DNA from: Cupriavidus respiraculi
GTDB taxonomy: Bacteria; Pseudomonadota; Gammaproteobacteria; Burkholderiales; Burkholderiaceae
DNA: 64,000 nt
Direction: 5' to 3'
Assembly: GCF_914271545.1 (NCBI RefSeq)
Contig: NZ_CAJZAH010000005.1
Span: 1 to 64,000 of the forward strand
Both the position numbers and the translations under genes were made by a program. The stretch's first letter is position 1. Every line of letters starts with the position of its first letter. Of the stretch, positions 56,054 through 64,000 are shown piece after piece. The notes below the pieces were generated by a model that saw only the letters and a list, made by a program, of their open reading frames with translations, did no database searches and was not told the origin of the DNA.

Positions 56054-56935
56054 ATGAGCCATCTGTTCCGGGCGTTCGCCCGCGCTCTTATCAGCCAGCT
56101 GCATCCGCGCATGCTGGCGCTGACCCTGCTGCCGTTCGTCATCGCCACGCTCGCGTGGGGCGGTGCGCTCTACTGGGGCTGGGACCCCGTCATGTCGGCG
56201 GCGCGCTCCTTCCTCGAAACCTCGGTGATGACGCGCTGGATCTTCGGCGCGCTGGACTGGTTCGGCCTGCCTTCGCTGCGCGCCGCCGTCGCGCCGCTGT
56301 TCGTGATCGCCACCATGATTCCGCTGGTGATCGTCTCCATCCTGCTGTTCATCAGCGTGGTCTCCGTGCCGGCCGCGGTGCGCTTCCTGGAGCGCGCGTA
56401 TCCAGGCCTGGCCAAGGCCAAGGGCGGGAGCCTCGCCGGCAGCGTCGCGCGCGCGCTGGGCAACACGCTGGTGTTCCTGCTGATGATCGTGGTGACGCTG
56501 CCGCTGTGGCTGGTGCCCCCGCTGTTCGCGCTGATTCCGCCCGCGCTGTGGGGCTGGCTGACCTATCGCGTGATGACGTACGACGCGCTGGCCGACCACG
56601 CCACGGCCGAGGAGCGCAAGACCATCATGCAGCGCCATCGCGTGCCGCTGCTGACGATGGGCATCGTGGTCGGGCTGCTGGGCTCCGCCCCGACGCTGCT
56701 GTGGGTGTCGTCGGTGGCCATCATCTTCCTGTTCCCGTTCGTGCTGATCGGCGCGCTGTGGCTGTACGTGCTGATCTTCATCTTCTCCGCGCTATGGTTC
56801 GGCCACTACTGCCTGCATGCGCTGGCCCAGCTGCGCGCCGAGCGCGCGGCCGAAGCGCCGCCGCCGACGCCGCAGGGCGGGGGTGACATCATCGACCTGG
56901 CGCCGTCGGACGTGCGGCGCATCGAACACACTTGA
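56054..56935 (+). CDS. EI24-domain membrane protein
   Basis: A 293-residue protein with four or more long hydrophobic helices (MIPLVIVSILLFISVVSV and FLLMIVVTLPLWLVPPLFAL among them). It matches the EI24/CysZ-like family of membrane proteins, of which CysZ is a sulfate transporter; the link here is family-level only. It lies 84 bp after the hydroxylase and may be in the same transcript, although a TAGTCT box at 55996 could be its own -10. The cysteine metabolism genes that would support CysZ are not nearby. Confidence 0.78.
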   Translation: MSHLFRAFARALISQLHPRMLALTLLPFVIATLAWGGALYWGWDPVMSAARSFLETSVMTRWIFGALDWFGLPSLRAAVAPLFVIATMIPLVIVSILLFISVVSVPAAVRFLERAYPGLAKAKGGSLAGSVARALGNTLVFLLMIVVTLPLWLVPPLFALIPPALWGWLTYRVMTYDALADHATAEERKTIMQRHRVPLLTMGIVVGLLGSAPTLLWVSSVAIIFLFPFVLIGALWLYVLIFIFSALWFGHYCLHALAQLRAERAAEAPPPTPQGGGDIIDLAPSDVRRIEHT

Positions 56936-56951
56936 CTAGCAAGAGGGCATC

Positions 56952-57773
56952 ATGGGTTTCGGCTTGATCGTCATCGGCGACGAGATTCTGTCGGGGCGGC
57001 GCGAGGACAAGCATCTGCGCCGCACCATCGAACTGCTGGGCGCGCGGGGGCTGGCGCTGGATTGGGCGGAGTACGTGGGCGACGAGCGCGCCCGCATCAC
57101 CGCCACGCTGCGCCGCACCTTCGCCGGCGAGGACGTGGTGTTCTGCACCGGCGGCATCGGCGCGACGCCCGACGACCATACGCGCCAGTGCGCCGCCGCG
57201 GCGCTGGGCGTCGGGCTGGAGCTGCATCCCGAGGCGCGCGAGCAGATCGCGCTGCGTATCGCGGAGACCGCCAACGGCGATCCGGTCAAGGCGGACTTGA
57301 ACCAGCCGGACAACCAGCATCGTTTCAAGATGGGCGAGTTTCCCGTGGGCGCCCGCATCATTCCCAACAGCTACAACCGCATCCCGGGCTTCTCGTTCGC
57401 CGATCACCACTTCATGCCGGGCTTTCCGGTGATGGCGTGGCCGATGATGGAGTGGGTGCTGGACCAGTACTACCCGCACCTGTTCCATCAGGCGGTGCAG
57501 GTCGAGCGTTCGTTCTTCGTGTTCGAGGCGCCGGAATCGACGCTCACGCCGCTGATGGAGCGCGTGGAGGCGGCGTTCCCAGGCGTGCGCGTGTTCAGCC
57601 TGCCTTCGGTGGGCGATCCCGAGCGCGGCGAGGGCTTCGGCCGCCGCCATATCGACCTGGGCGTGAAGGGGCGGGGCGACGAGGTGCTGCAAGCCTACGT
57701 CATGCTGCACGAGGGCGTGAGAGAGATGGGGTACGAGACCGTGGAGGCGCCGGTGGCGACGTCGTTGCCCTGA
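56952..57773 (+). CDS. Competence/damage-inducible-protein-A-like, MoaB/MogA domain protein
   Basis: A 273-residue protein with the molybdopterin-binding (MoCF_biosynth) fold seen in MoaB and in the N-terminal part of CinA. FGLIVIGDEILSGRREDKH and VVFCTGGIGATPDDHTRQC are the family motifs. It lacks the C-terminal CinA amidase part, so it is not a full CinA. AAGAGGG precedes the ATG by about 4 bases. A 22-bp tandem duplication spans its stop codon. Confidence 0.85.
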   Translation: MGFGLIVIGDEILSGRREDKHLRRTIELLGARGLALDWAEYVGDERARITATLRRTFAGEDVVFCTGGIGATPDDHTRQCAAAALGVGLELHPEAREQIALRIAETANGDPVKADLNQPDNQHRFKMGEFPVGARIIPNSYNRIPGFSFADHHFMPGFPVMAWPMMEWVLDQYYPHLFHQAVQVERSFFVFEAPESTLTPLMERVEAAFPGVRVFSLPSVGDPERGEGFGRRHIDLGVKGRGDEVLQAYVMLHEGVREMGYETVEAPVATSLP

Positions 57774-57805
57774 GGCGGCGACGCCGTTGCCCTGAGGCGG
57801 CGACG
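57755..57805. repeat. 22-bp tandem duplication spanning the MoaB-like stop codon
   Basis: GGCGACG(T/C)CGTTGCCCTGAGGC is repeated with a 22-bp period, two full copies and the start of a third (GGCGACG). The first copy holds the last coding bases and the stop (CCCTGA); the second is just after it with one substitution. Confidence 0.85.
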
Positions 57806-57817
57806 GCAGGAACGAAA

Positions 57818-57845
57818 AACGGGCCCCTCGGGGCCCGTTCTCGTT
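57818..57845 (+). terminator. Terminator after the MoaB-like gene
   Basis: AACGGGCCCC (57818-57827) pairs with GGGGCCCGTT (57830-57839) around TC; the outer AACGA/TCGTT extends the stem with an A-rich bulge. A short T-run follows on the plus strand. It may also serve the minus-strand rhodanese gene. Confidence 0.75.
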
Positions 57846-57885
57846 GGCGGCCGGCGCGTGTTGCCGGCCGCGGCGGCGATGCGGC

Positions 57886-58350
57886 TCAGGCGCCGTGCCA
57901 GGGCAGGCCGCGCACGCACCAGCCCTCGACGGTCTTGCGGTGGTGCTGCTCGTCGCGCGCGCCCTCGAAGCCTTCCAGCACGTCCATGGCGAACCGGTAG
58001 CCGGCCTCGGTGGCCACGCGCGCCGCATGCTTGGAGCGCGCGGCGCTGCGGCACAGGAACAGTACCGGCGCATCGACCGGCACCCGTGCCTTGAGCTCCT
58101 CGACGAAGCGGGGATTCTGCGCGCCGCCCGGGTAGCCGGACCATTCCACGTGGGCCGACTGGGCTTCGGGGACGTCGGGCCCGCCGATCCAGTCCAGTTC
58201 CGCCTGAGTCCGGACATCGACCAGCACGGCGCGCGGGTCCGCGCGCAGCAGGTCGTAGGCTTCCTGCGGGGTCAGCGCGCCGAAGTAGGGGAGTTGGTCC
58301 TGTTGCCGGCGCTCTTGCGCGGCCTGAAGCAGAGTGTCTCGGGAAGTCAT
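57886..58350 (-). CDS. Rhodanese-domain sulfurtransferase
   Basis: A 154-residue protein with a single rhodanese domain. The active-site Cys is C100 in FLCRSAARSK, a normal loop for this family. VLVDVRTQAELDWIGG is the entrance signature. It probably carries sulfur as a persulfide for thiosulfate detoxification or sulfur relay. A TAGAAT box on the minus strand (58396-58401) stands 45 bases before the ATG. It is divergent from glnA. Confidence 0.88.
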   Translation of the reverse strand: MTSRDTLLQAAQERRQQDQLPYFGALTPQEAYDLLRADPRAVLVDVRTQAELDWIGGPDVPEAQSAHVEWSGYPGGAQNPRFVEELKARVPVDAPVLFLCRSAARSKHAARVATEAGYRFAMDVLEGFEGARDEQHHRKTVEGWCVRGLPWHGA

Positions 58351-58508
58351 CGGATGGGGAATCGGGTTGGAAACCGGCGCGGACGCCAGACGGCTATTCT
58401 AGCGCGGCGCCCGTGGCCCGCTGCGAAAACCGCATGGACTTGCCACAAAGGCAGTGCGGCCCGTCCACGGTGCAGCGTGCACGATAACAGTGCTTTCTAG
58501 AGCGAGAC

Positions 58509-58525
58509 TGCACCATAATGGCGAT
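58509..58525 (+). promoter_or_regulatory. NtrC-like enhancer site for glnA
   Basis: TGCACCATAATGGCGAT keeps the left half and spacer of the NtrC consensus (TGCACC, then N5, then GGTGCA) but the right half is weak. It is about 180 bp before the -24/-12 promoter, a distance that suits a DNA-looping activator. Confidence 0.5.
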
Positions 58526-58688
58526 TCCGTCGTCCTCGCAAGGCAGCGCAGGTGCGGCTTTCCGCAGGGCCGGCGCCCGCATGTGGCGCCGGACTTGCCC
58601 ATGCGCCAGCCGGGTGCGCGCGGCCAGGCCGCGGCACTGCACAGTTTTCGGGAAACCGCCGTGTCTGGACGCGAAAGGGAGCCGGAGC

Positions 58689-58705
58689 TTGGCATGCTTT
58701 CTGCT
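58689..58705 (+). promoter_or_regulatory. Sigma-54 (-24/-12) promoter of glnA
   Basis: TTGGCATGCTTTCTGCT has GG and GC exactly 10 bases apart (58691-58692 and 58703-58704), the defining spacing for RpoN. Transcription would start near 58716 and give a leader of about 113 nt. NtrC encoded at 62211 is the natural activator. Confidence 0.8.
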
Positions 58706-58828
58706 AACATTCGACGTCCCTTTCACGGCCGGTCGTCGGCGCCGCGGCATACCGCGAGCCTCCTCCGGGACGACGTCCGGCACAAGAATGACTCCCACCG
58801 ACCTCAGCCGAATTATCAGGAGATAGGC

Positions 58829-60244
58829 ATGTCCCAGAGCGTTGCAGATGTGATGAAGCTGGTGAAGGAAAACGACGTCAAGTTCGTCGATTTCCGCTTC
58901 ACCGATACCAAGGGCAAGGAGCAGCACGTGTCGGTGCCCGTGTCGCACTTCGACGACGACAAGTTCGAGAGCGGCCATGCCTTCGACGGTTCCTCCATCG
59001 CCGGCTGGAAAGGTATCGAGGCTTCCGACATGCTGCTGATGCCGGATCCGAACACGGCCCACGTGGACCCGTTCTACGAAGAACCGACCCTGGTGATGAC
59101 CTGCGACGTGGTCGAGCCGTCGGACGGCAAGGGCTATGACCGCGATCCGCGTTCCATCGCCAAGCGCGCCGAAGCGTACCTGAAGAGCACCGGCCTGGGC
59201 GACACCGCCTTCTTCGGTCCCGAGCCCGAGTTCTTCATCTTCGACGGCGTGACCTGGAACATCGACATGCAGGGCTGCTTCGTGAAGATCCATTCCGAAG
59301 AAGCCCCCTGGTCGTCGGGCAAGGACTTCGAGCACGGCAATTCGGGCCACCGCCCGGGCAAGAAGGGCGGCTACTTCCCGGTCGCCCCGATCGACACGTT
59401 CCAGGACATGCGTTCGGAGATGTGCCTGATCCTCGAATCGCTGGGCATCCCCGTCGAGGTCCACCACCACGAAGTGGCTGGCCAGGGCCAGAACGAAATC
59501 GGCACCAAGTTCAGCACGCTGGTGCAGCGCGCCGACTGGACGCAACTGCAGAAGTACGTGATCCAGAACGTGGCGCACACCTACGGCAAGACGGCGACCT
59601 TCATGCCGAAGCCGGTGGTCGGCGACAACGGCTCCGGCATGCACGTGCACCAGTCCGTGTGGAAGGACGGCCAGAACCTGTTCGCGGGCAACGGCTACGC
59701 CGGCCTGTCGGAGTTCGCGCTGTACTACATCGGCGGCATCATCAAGCATGCCCGCGCGCTGAACGCGATCACCAACCCGGGCACGAACTCGTACAAGCGC
59801 CTGGTGCCGGGCTTCGAGGCGCCGGTGAAGCTGGCCTACTCGGCCCGCAACCGCTCGGCATCGATCCGCATTCCGTACGTCGCCAACCCGAAGGGCCGCC
59901 GCATCGAAACGCGCTTCCCGGATCCGCTGATGAACCCGTACCTGGGCTTCTCGGCGCTGCTGATGGCCGGCCTGGACGGCGTGCAGAACAAGATCCACCC
60001 GGGCGAGGCAGCCGACAAGAACCTGTACGACCTGCCGCCGGAAGAGGATGCAAAGATCCCGACCGTGTGCTCGAGCCTGGATCAGGCCCTCGAATACCTC
60101 GACAACGACCGCGAGTTCCTGACGCGCGGCGGTGTGTTCTCCAACGCGATGATCGATGCCTATATCGAGCTGAAGATGGAGGAGGTCACGCGCTTCCGCA
60201 TGACCACGCACCCGCTCGAGTTCGAGATGTACTACTCGCTGTAA
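58829..60244 (+). CDS. glnA: Type I glutamine synthetase
   Basis: A 471-residue glutamine synthetase, the enzyme that fixes ammonia on glutamate. The N-terminal [17 protein letters not shown], the metal and glutamate contacts ([12 protein letters not shown] and [15 protein letters not shown]), and the adenylylated tyrosine Y400 in [11 protein letters not shown] mark a GSI-beta enzyme controlled by adenylylation. AGGAGA is 5 bases before the ATG. It is transcribed from the sigma-54 promoter at 58689 and is followed by a terminator, then ntrB and ntrC. Confidence 0.98.
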   Translation: MSQSVADVMKLVKENDVKFVDFRFTDTKGKEQHVSVPVSHFDDDKFESGHAFDGSSIAGWKGIEASDMLLMPDPNTAHVDPFYEEPTLVMTCDVVEPSDGKGYDRDPRSIAKRAEAYLKSTGLGDTAFFGPEPEFFIFDGVTWNIDMQGCFVKIHSEEAPWSSGKDFEHGNSGHRPGKKGGYFPVAPIDTFQDMRSEMCLILESLGIPVEVHHHEVAGQGQNEIGTKFSTLVQRADWTQLQKYVIQNVAHTYGKTATFMPKPVVGDNGSGMHVHQSVWKDGQNLFAGNGYAGLSEFALYYIGGIIKHARALNAITNPGTNSYKRLVPGFEAPVKLAYSARNRSASIRIPYVANPKGRRIETRFPDPLMNPYLGFSALLMAGLDGVQNKIHPGEAADKNLYDLPPEEDAKIPTVCSSLDQALEYLDNDREFLTRGGVFSNAMIDAYIELKMEEVTRFRMTTHPLEFEMYYSL

Positions 60245-60296
60245 GGTGACAGGGTTGCCGGGCGATGCCGGGCAATCCCGCCATCGCCGCACCACG

Positions 60297-60324
60297 AAGG
60301 GGCAGCCACGGCTGCCCCTTTCCG
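60297..60324 (+). terminator. Terminator after glnA
   Basis: AAGGGGCAGCC (60297-60307) and GGCTGCCCCTT (60310-60320) form an 11-bp stem with a 2-base loop, followed by TCC. Confidence 0.85.
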
Positions 60325-60334
60325 TTTGGGTCGC

Positions 60335-60340
60335 TAGAAT
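60335..60340 (+). promoter_or_regulatory. -10 box (TAGAAT) before the DUF4124-like gene
   Basis: TAGAAT lies 31 bases before the ATG at 60372, right after the glnA terminator. It could let ntrB-ntrC be expressed independently of glnA. Confidence 0.5.
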
Positions 60341-60371
60341 TGGACTCCCGAACGAACACCGACCCCAGTCC

Positions 60372-60953
60372 ATGACCGCGCCTACGCTTTTCGCCCCGAT
60401 CCCGCACCATGGCGGTGCCCGCCGACCGCGCCATGCACGCCTGGCGTGCGCGGCCGGCCTGGCGCTGGCTCTCGGACTCTGCGCCGGGCTGCCCGCCCGC
60501 GCGCAATCGTCCGACGTCTATGTCTGCAACGGGCCGAACGGCGTGCCGGAGTATCGCAACGGTCCCGGGGGCAAGGGCTGCAAGCGGCTGAACCTGCCGG
60601 ACGTGATGACGGTGCCCGGCGTGCGCACCGCGCCCGCGGGCCGCGCCAGCAACGCGCCGGCCGCCAATGCCGGCAACGCGGCCACCGTGGCCGGCTTTCC
60701 CCGCGTGGACAGCGCCACGCAGCGCAGCCGCGACAACGACCGCCGCGCCGTGCTCGAGCACGAACTGCAGGCGGAAGAAGCCAAGCTGGCCGCGCTGCGC
60801 GCCGAATACAACAACGGCGAGCCCGAGCGCCAGGGCAACGAGCGCAACTACCAGAAGTATCTCGACCGCACCAACGCGCTGCGCGACGATATCGCGCGCA
60901 CTGAGGCCAATGCCGCCTCGCTGCGGCGCGAACTAGCCAACATGAGGAATTGA
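60372..60953 (+). CDS. Secreted DUF4124-like protein of unknown function
   Basis: A 193-residue protein. Residues 1 to about 45 form a signal peptide (cleavage after ARA). A short Cys-rich segment (VYVCNGPNGVPEYRNGPGGKGCKRLNL) resembles the DUF4124 domain, and a helical, coiled-coil-like C-terminus (LEHELQAEEAKLAALRAEYN) follows an Ala-rich linker. No catalytic motif is seen. It sits between glnA and ntrB and ends 6 bp before ntrB, so it is probably co-transcribed with the two-component genes. Confidence 0.75.
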   Translation: MTAPTLFAPIPHHGGARRPRHARLACAAGLALALGLCAGLPARAQSSDVYVCNGPNGVPEYRNGPGGKGCKRLNLPDVMTVPGVRTAPAGRASNAPAANAGNAATVAGFPRVDSATQRSRDNDRRAVLEHELQAEEAKLAALRAEYNNGEPERQGNERNYQKYLDRTNALRDDIARTEANAASLRRELANMRN

Positions 60954-60959
60954 AGCCGT

Positions 60960-62126
60960 ATGCGACGCCTGATCCGCAGCGTTTCCCGCAAGGTCGGCGG
61001 GGCAGACCGTGCCCCGGCCGCCGACGCCGCCAACGAGGTCGGGAGGGCGCCGGGCGTCGCCGCCTTCCATCCGGGCTTTCACCCGGGCCTGGACATGGTG
61101 CCCAATCCGGTGCTGCTCGTGCGCCAGCCGGGGCTGCGCGTGGTCTACGCCAACCCCGCGGCCGAGGCCAGCTTCGGCATCTCGCGCAAGGCCATGCTGG
61201 AGCTGTCGCTGGACGATCTGTTCGGCCCTTCCGAGGAACTGGGCACCATGATCGGCTCGGTGATCGAGCGCCAGTTCGATGCGCGCCGGCAGGACGTGCT
61301 GCTGCATCCGCCACTGCAGGAACCGATGCATGCCCACGCGGTGATCGGCGCGCTGGACGGTTGCGCGGACGCGGTGCTGGTCGAGGTGCTGCCCACCGAG
61401 CAGAAGGTGCGCAGCGACCGCGAGGAACGCATCCTGGACCTGACCTCGGCCAACAAGGAGCTGATCCGCAATCTCGCCCACGAGATCAAGAACCCGCTGG
61501 GCGGCATCCGCGGCGCGGCGCAGTTGCTCGAGTTCGAACTGCCCGAGCGGGCGCTGCGCGAATACACGCAGGTCATCATCAAGGAATCGGACCGCCTGCA
61601 GACGCTGGTGGACCGCCTGCTGGAGCCGCACCGCCATCCGCACATCGTCTCCGAGCTGAACATCCACGAGGTGCTCGAGCGCGTGCGCTCGGTGGTGCTG
61701 GCCGAGTTCCCCAACGGGCTCGACATCGTGCGCGACTACGACGCCAGCCTGCCCGACCTGCGTGGCGACATGGAGCAGCTGATCCAGGCCGTGCTCAACA
61801 TCGTCCATAACGCGGCGCAGGCGCTGAGCGAGCGCATCGCGCGCGGCGATGCGCAGATCGTGCTGCGCACGCGCGTCGCGCGGCAGGTCACGATCGCCAA
61901 GCGCCTGTACAAGCTGGCATTGGACTTGCATGTCATCGATAACGGCCCGGGCATTCCCGAGGATATCCGCGAACGCATCTTCTACCCGCTGGTTTCGGGG
62001 CGGGATGGCGGCAGCGGACTCGGTCTCACACTCGCTCAAACCTTCGTGCAGCAGCACGAGGGCTTGATCGAATGCGAGAGCCGGCCGGGCAGTACCGATT
62101 TCCGCATCCTGCTGCCGCTGCACTAG
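60960..62126 (+). CDS. ntrB: Nitrogen regulation sensor kinase NtrB
   Basis: A 388-residue sensor kinase/phosphatase. An N-terminal PAS domain (about 40-150) precedes the phosphorylated His in NLAHEIKNPL (H174) and an ATP-binding HATPase domain with the N, G1 and G2 boxes (NAAQAL, DNGPGIP, GGSGLGL). It phosphorylates or dephosphorylates NtrC depending on the PII signal. It begins 6 bp after the DUF4124-like gene and is 84 bp before ntrC. Confidence 0.96.
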   Translation: MRRLIRSVSRKVGGADRAPAADAANEVGRAPGVAAFHPGFHPGLDMVPNPVLLVRQPGLRVVYANPAAEASFGISRKAMLELSLDDLFGPSEELGTMIGSVIERQFDARRQDVLLHPPLQEPMHAHAVIGALDGCADAVLVEVLPTEQKVRSDREERILDLTSANKELIRNLAHEIKNPLGGIRGAAQLLEFELPERALREYTQVIIKESDRLQTLVDRLLEPHRHPHIVSELNIHEVLERVRSVVLAEFPNGLDIVRDYDASLPDLRGDMEQLIQAVLNIVHNAAQALSERIARGDAQIVLRTRVARQVTIAKRLYKLALDLHVIDNGPGIPEDIRERIFYPLVSGRDGGSGLGLTLAQTFVQQHEGLIECESRPGSTDFRILLPLH

Positions 62127-62210
62127 CCGGCGCGACGTCGCATCCATCGCGGCGCCGTGCGGCGGGCGGCAGCGCGGAACACCCCTACACCGAGCAGACA
62201 AGCGACGCAC

Positions 62211-63788
62211 ATGAAGCCGATCTGGATAGTCGACGACGATCAATCAATCCGCTGGGTCCTCGAGAAGGCCCTCGCCCGCGAAAGCCTGCTGTCACGCAGC
62301 TTCACCAACGTGCGCGACGTGCTGGCGGCGCTCGAGGACGACGAACCCCAGGTGCTGATCTCCGATATCCGCATGCCGGGCGGCTCGGGCCTGGACCTGC
62401 TGCAGGCGATCAAGACGCGCCATCCCGGCCTGCCGGTCATCGTGATGACCGCGTACTCGGATCTGGACAGCGCGGTCGCCGCGTTCCAGGGCGGCGCCTT
62501 CGAATATCTCGCCAAGCCCTTCGATGTGGACAAGGCCGTCGAGCTGATCCGGCGCGCGCTGGAGGAAAGCCTGCGCGAGGAGGAGATGGACGCCCAGCTG
62601 GTCGACGCCCCCGAGATCCTCGGCCAGGCGCCCGCGATGCAGGACGTGTTCCGCGCCATCGGCCGGCTGTCGCAGTCCAATGTCACGGTGATGATCACCG
62701 GCGAGTCGGGCACCGGCAAGGAACTCGTCGCGCGCGCGCTGCACAAGCACAGCCCGCGCGCCAACGGACCCTTCATCGCCCTCAATACCGCGGCCATTCC
62801 GAAGGACCTGCTCGAGTCCGAACTGTTCGGCCACGAGCGGGGCGCCTTCACCGGCGCGCAGACCATGCGGCGCGGACGCTTCGAGCAGGCCGAGGGCGGC
62901 ACGCTGTTCCTCGACGAAATCGGCGACATGCCGTTCGACCTGCAGACGCGCCTGCTGCGCGTGCTCTCCGACGGCAACTTCTATCGGGTGGGCGGCCACA
63001 ACCCGCTGCGCGCCAATGTGCGCGTCATCGCCGCCACCCACCAGAACCTGGAGGCGCGCGTCAAGGAAGGGCTGTTCCGCGAGGACTTGTTCCACCGCCT
63101 GAACGTCATCCGGCTGCGCCTGCCGCCGCTGCGCGAGCGTCCCGAGGACATCACGCTGCTGGCGCGGCATTTCCTGCAGAAGAGCGCCAAGGAACTGGGC
63201 GTCGAGCCCAAGCGCATGTCCGACGAAGCGCTGGCCTATGTCAGCACGCTGCCGTTCCCCGGCAACGTGCGGCAGCTCGAGAACCTGTGCAACTGGCTGA
63301 CCGTGATGGCGCCCGCGCAAACCATCGAGGTCAAGGACCTGCCGCGCGAGATGATCGGCACCGGCGTGTCCAACGGCCACGCGCATGCGCCGCGCATCGC
63401 CGAGCGGATGACGGAGGGCGCGCTGGCGACCGAAGGCGTCGAGACGATGGCAAGCGCCGAGTACGGCGGCGTTGTGGCGATGGCCCCGGAGGTCGACACG
63501 CTGGCCTATGCCACGCGCGCGGCCGTGGTCGGCGCCCATGCGATGGCCACCGCCAACGCGGCACAGGGGCTCGGCGCGAGCTGGGAAAGTCTGCTTGCCG
63601 GCGAGGCGCGCTCCATGCTGGAGGCGGGCCAGACCGAGGTCATGGACGCGCTCACGCGGCGCTTCGAGAAGGCCGTGCTGGAAGCCGCGCTGGGCGTCAC
63701 GCGCGGCCGCCGCGTGGAGGCCGCCACCCGGCTGGGCATCGGCCGCAATACGATCACGCGCAAGCTGCAGGAGTTGGGCTTCGATTGA
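62211..63788 (+). CDS. ntrC: Nitrogen regulation response regulator NtrC
   Basis: A 525-residue sigma-54 activator, longer than the 469-residue E. coli protein. The receiver holds the phosphorylated D52, and the AAA+ domain has GESGTGKE (164-171), the sigma-54-contacting GAFTGA (211-216) and Walker B LFLDEIGD (232-239). A Fis-type helix-turn-helix closes the protein (about 484-525). Between the AAA+ domain (to about 375) and the HTH there is a long Ala-rich linker of about 90 residues, where the extra length lies. It drives glnA transcription. Confidence 0.95.
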   Translation: MKPIWIVDDDQSIRWVLEKALARESLLSRSFTNVRDVLAALEDDEPQVLISDIRMPGGSGLDLLQAIKTRHPGLPVIVMTAYSDLDSAVAAFQGGAFEYLAKPFDVDKAVELIRRALEESLREEEMDAQLVDAPEILGQAPAMQDVFRAIGRLSQSNVTVMITGESGTGKELVARALHKHSPRANGPFIALNTAAIPKDLLESELFGHERGAFTGAQTMRRGRFEQAEGGTLFLDEIGDMPFDLQTRLLRVLSDGNFYRVGGHNPLRANVRVIAATHQNLEARVKEGLFREDLFHRLNVIRLRLPPLRERPEDITLLARHFLQKSAKELGVEPKRMSDEALAYVSTLPFPGNVRQLENLCNWLTVMAPAQTIEVKDLPREMIGTGVSNGHAHAPRIAERMTEGALATEGVETMASAEYGGVVAMAPEVDTLAYATRAAVVGAHAMATANAAQGLGASWESLLAGEARSMLEAGQTEVMDALTRRFEKAVLEAALGVTRGRRVEAATRLGIGRNTITRKLQELGFD

Positions 63789-63826
63789 GCCACCGAAGCG
63801 CGGCCCACACTGGTGCGATCCACTGC

Positions 63827-63866
63827 AACACCCCGATCGTCGACGGACGATCGGGGTGTTTTTTTT
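63827..63866 (+). terminator. Strong terminator after ntrC
   Basis: AACACCCCGATCGTC (63827-63841) and GACGATCGGGGTGTT (63846-63860) form a perfect 15-bp stem around GACG, followed by a run of T. The remaining 134 bases of the window (to 64000) hold no gene that I can support; CAATT and AATTG (about 63903-63918) form a small inverted repeat. Confidence 0.93.
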
Positions 63867-64000
63867 GATGTCGCTCTGGCCGTAGTCCGGGCCGCAAGTC
63901 AGACAATTTTCGGTAATTGCGGTCGCATGCGGTTCTGTTCACAGACGTGCGTTTGCAGTGCGGCTTGCCTATGGCTCCGTGCGTTGTCGCGGAGTACGAT

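Larger units (their letters stand above)
58351..58828. other. 478-bp divergent region between rhodanese gene and glnA
   Basis: No coding sequence is seen. It holds the minus-strand TAGAAT box of the rhodanese gene (58396-58401), a palindrome GTGCA-GCG-TGCAC at 58470-58482, an NtrC-like site at 58509, the sigma-54 promoter of glnA at 58689, and the glnA leader with AGGAGA at 58819-58824. Confidence 0.75.

Overview
This window is about 64 kb of GC-rich chromosome packed with housekeeping genes. It looks like a Burkholderiaceae member close to Cupriavidus or Ralstonia. The signs are the gene order nlpD-rpoS, ndk-rlmN-pilW-rodZ-ispG-hisS-yfgM-bamB-der-hfq-hflX-hflKC-hisZ-purA and glnA-ntrB-ntrC, a separate HisZ subunit, a Bug-type solute receptor, and recurrent TAnAAT -10 elements. 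The assignment rests on gene content and order read by eye, not on a database search. I see no prophage, insertion sequence, CRISPR array, rRNA or defence island. The only RNA gene found is one tRNA-Leu(CAG).

Layout. 1-2140: 3' end of dnaX, then ybaB/ebfC and recR (replication and recombination). 2202-6593: a catabolic cassette (LysR regulator, class III CoA-transferase, HMG-CoA-lyase-like enzyme, Bug-family receptor). 6765-9697: a NitT/TauT-type ABC importer. 9861-12003: Old Yellow Enzyme and a convergent quinone reductase. 12195-16792: surE-pcm-nlpD-rpoS and a DnaQ-like exonuclease. 16833-19958: an EEP-family hydrolase, rlmD and a BI-1 membrane protein. 20280-28507: ndk, rlmN, pilW, rodZ, ispG, hisS, yfgM, bamB. 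28736-37842: der, hfq, hflX, hflK, hflC, hisZ, purA and a phosphoribosyltransferase. 37859-43230: an NAD(P)-binding protein, tRNA-Leu, rnr, rlmB and a sirtuin. 43274-48781: an FMN reductase with a divergent LysR regulator, tal, rpiA, yggX and argA. 48805-57773: the giant helicase hrpA, then a small envelope-flavoured operon (beta-propeller, NodB-like deacetylase, fatty-acid-hydroxylase-like membrane enzyme), an EI24 membrane protein and a MoaB/CinA-like protein. 57886-63788: rhodanese, then glnA with a sigma-54 promoter, a DUF4124-like secreted protein, ntrB and ntrC.

How the genes work together. Several blocks are functional units. SurE, Pcm, NlpD and RpoS form the stationary-phase/envelope block. 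IspG, HisS, YfgM, BamB and Der link isoprenoid, tRNA charging, outer-membrane assembly and ribosome maturation. Hfq, HflX and HflKC form the classic RNA-chaperone, ribosome-rescue and FtsH-control unit. GlnA-NtrB-NtrC is the nitrogen control loop, with a clear -24/-12 promoter before glnA.

Most unusual signals. -10 elements sit only 6-8 nt before the start codons of surE, rlmB, hrpA and argA, which suggests leaderless mRNAs; the hrpA and argA elements overlap each other. A consensus tRNA-Leu promoter has its -35 box on top of the proposed rnr start codon. An in-frame ACN-rich repeat lies between an ABC ATPase gene and its permease gene. A tight propeller/deacetylase/hydroxylase operon has no function I can name. 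A 22-bp tandem duplication spans a stop codon. I saw no clearly novel large system; the propeller/deacetylase/hydroxylase operon is the best candidate for undescribed biology.
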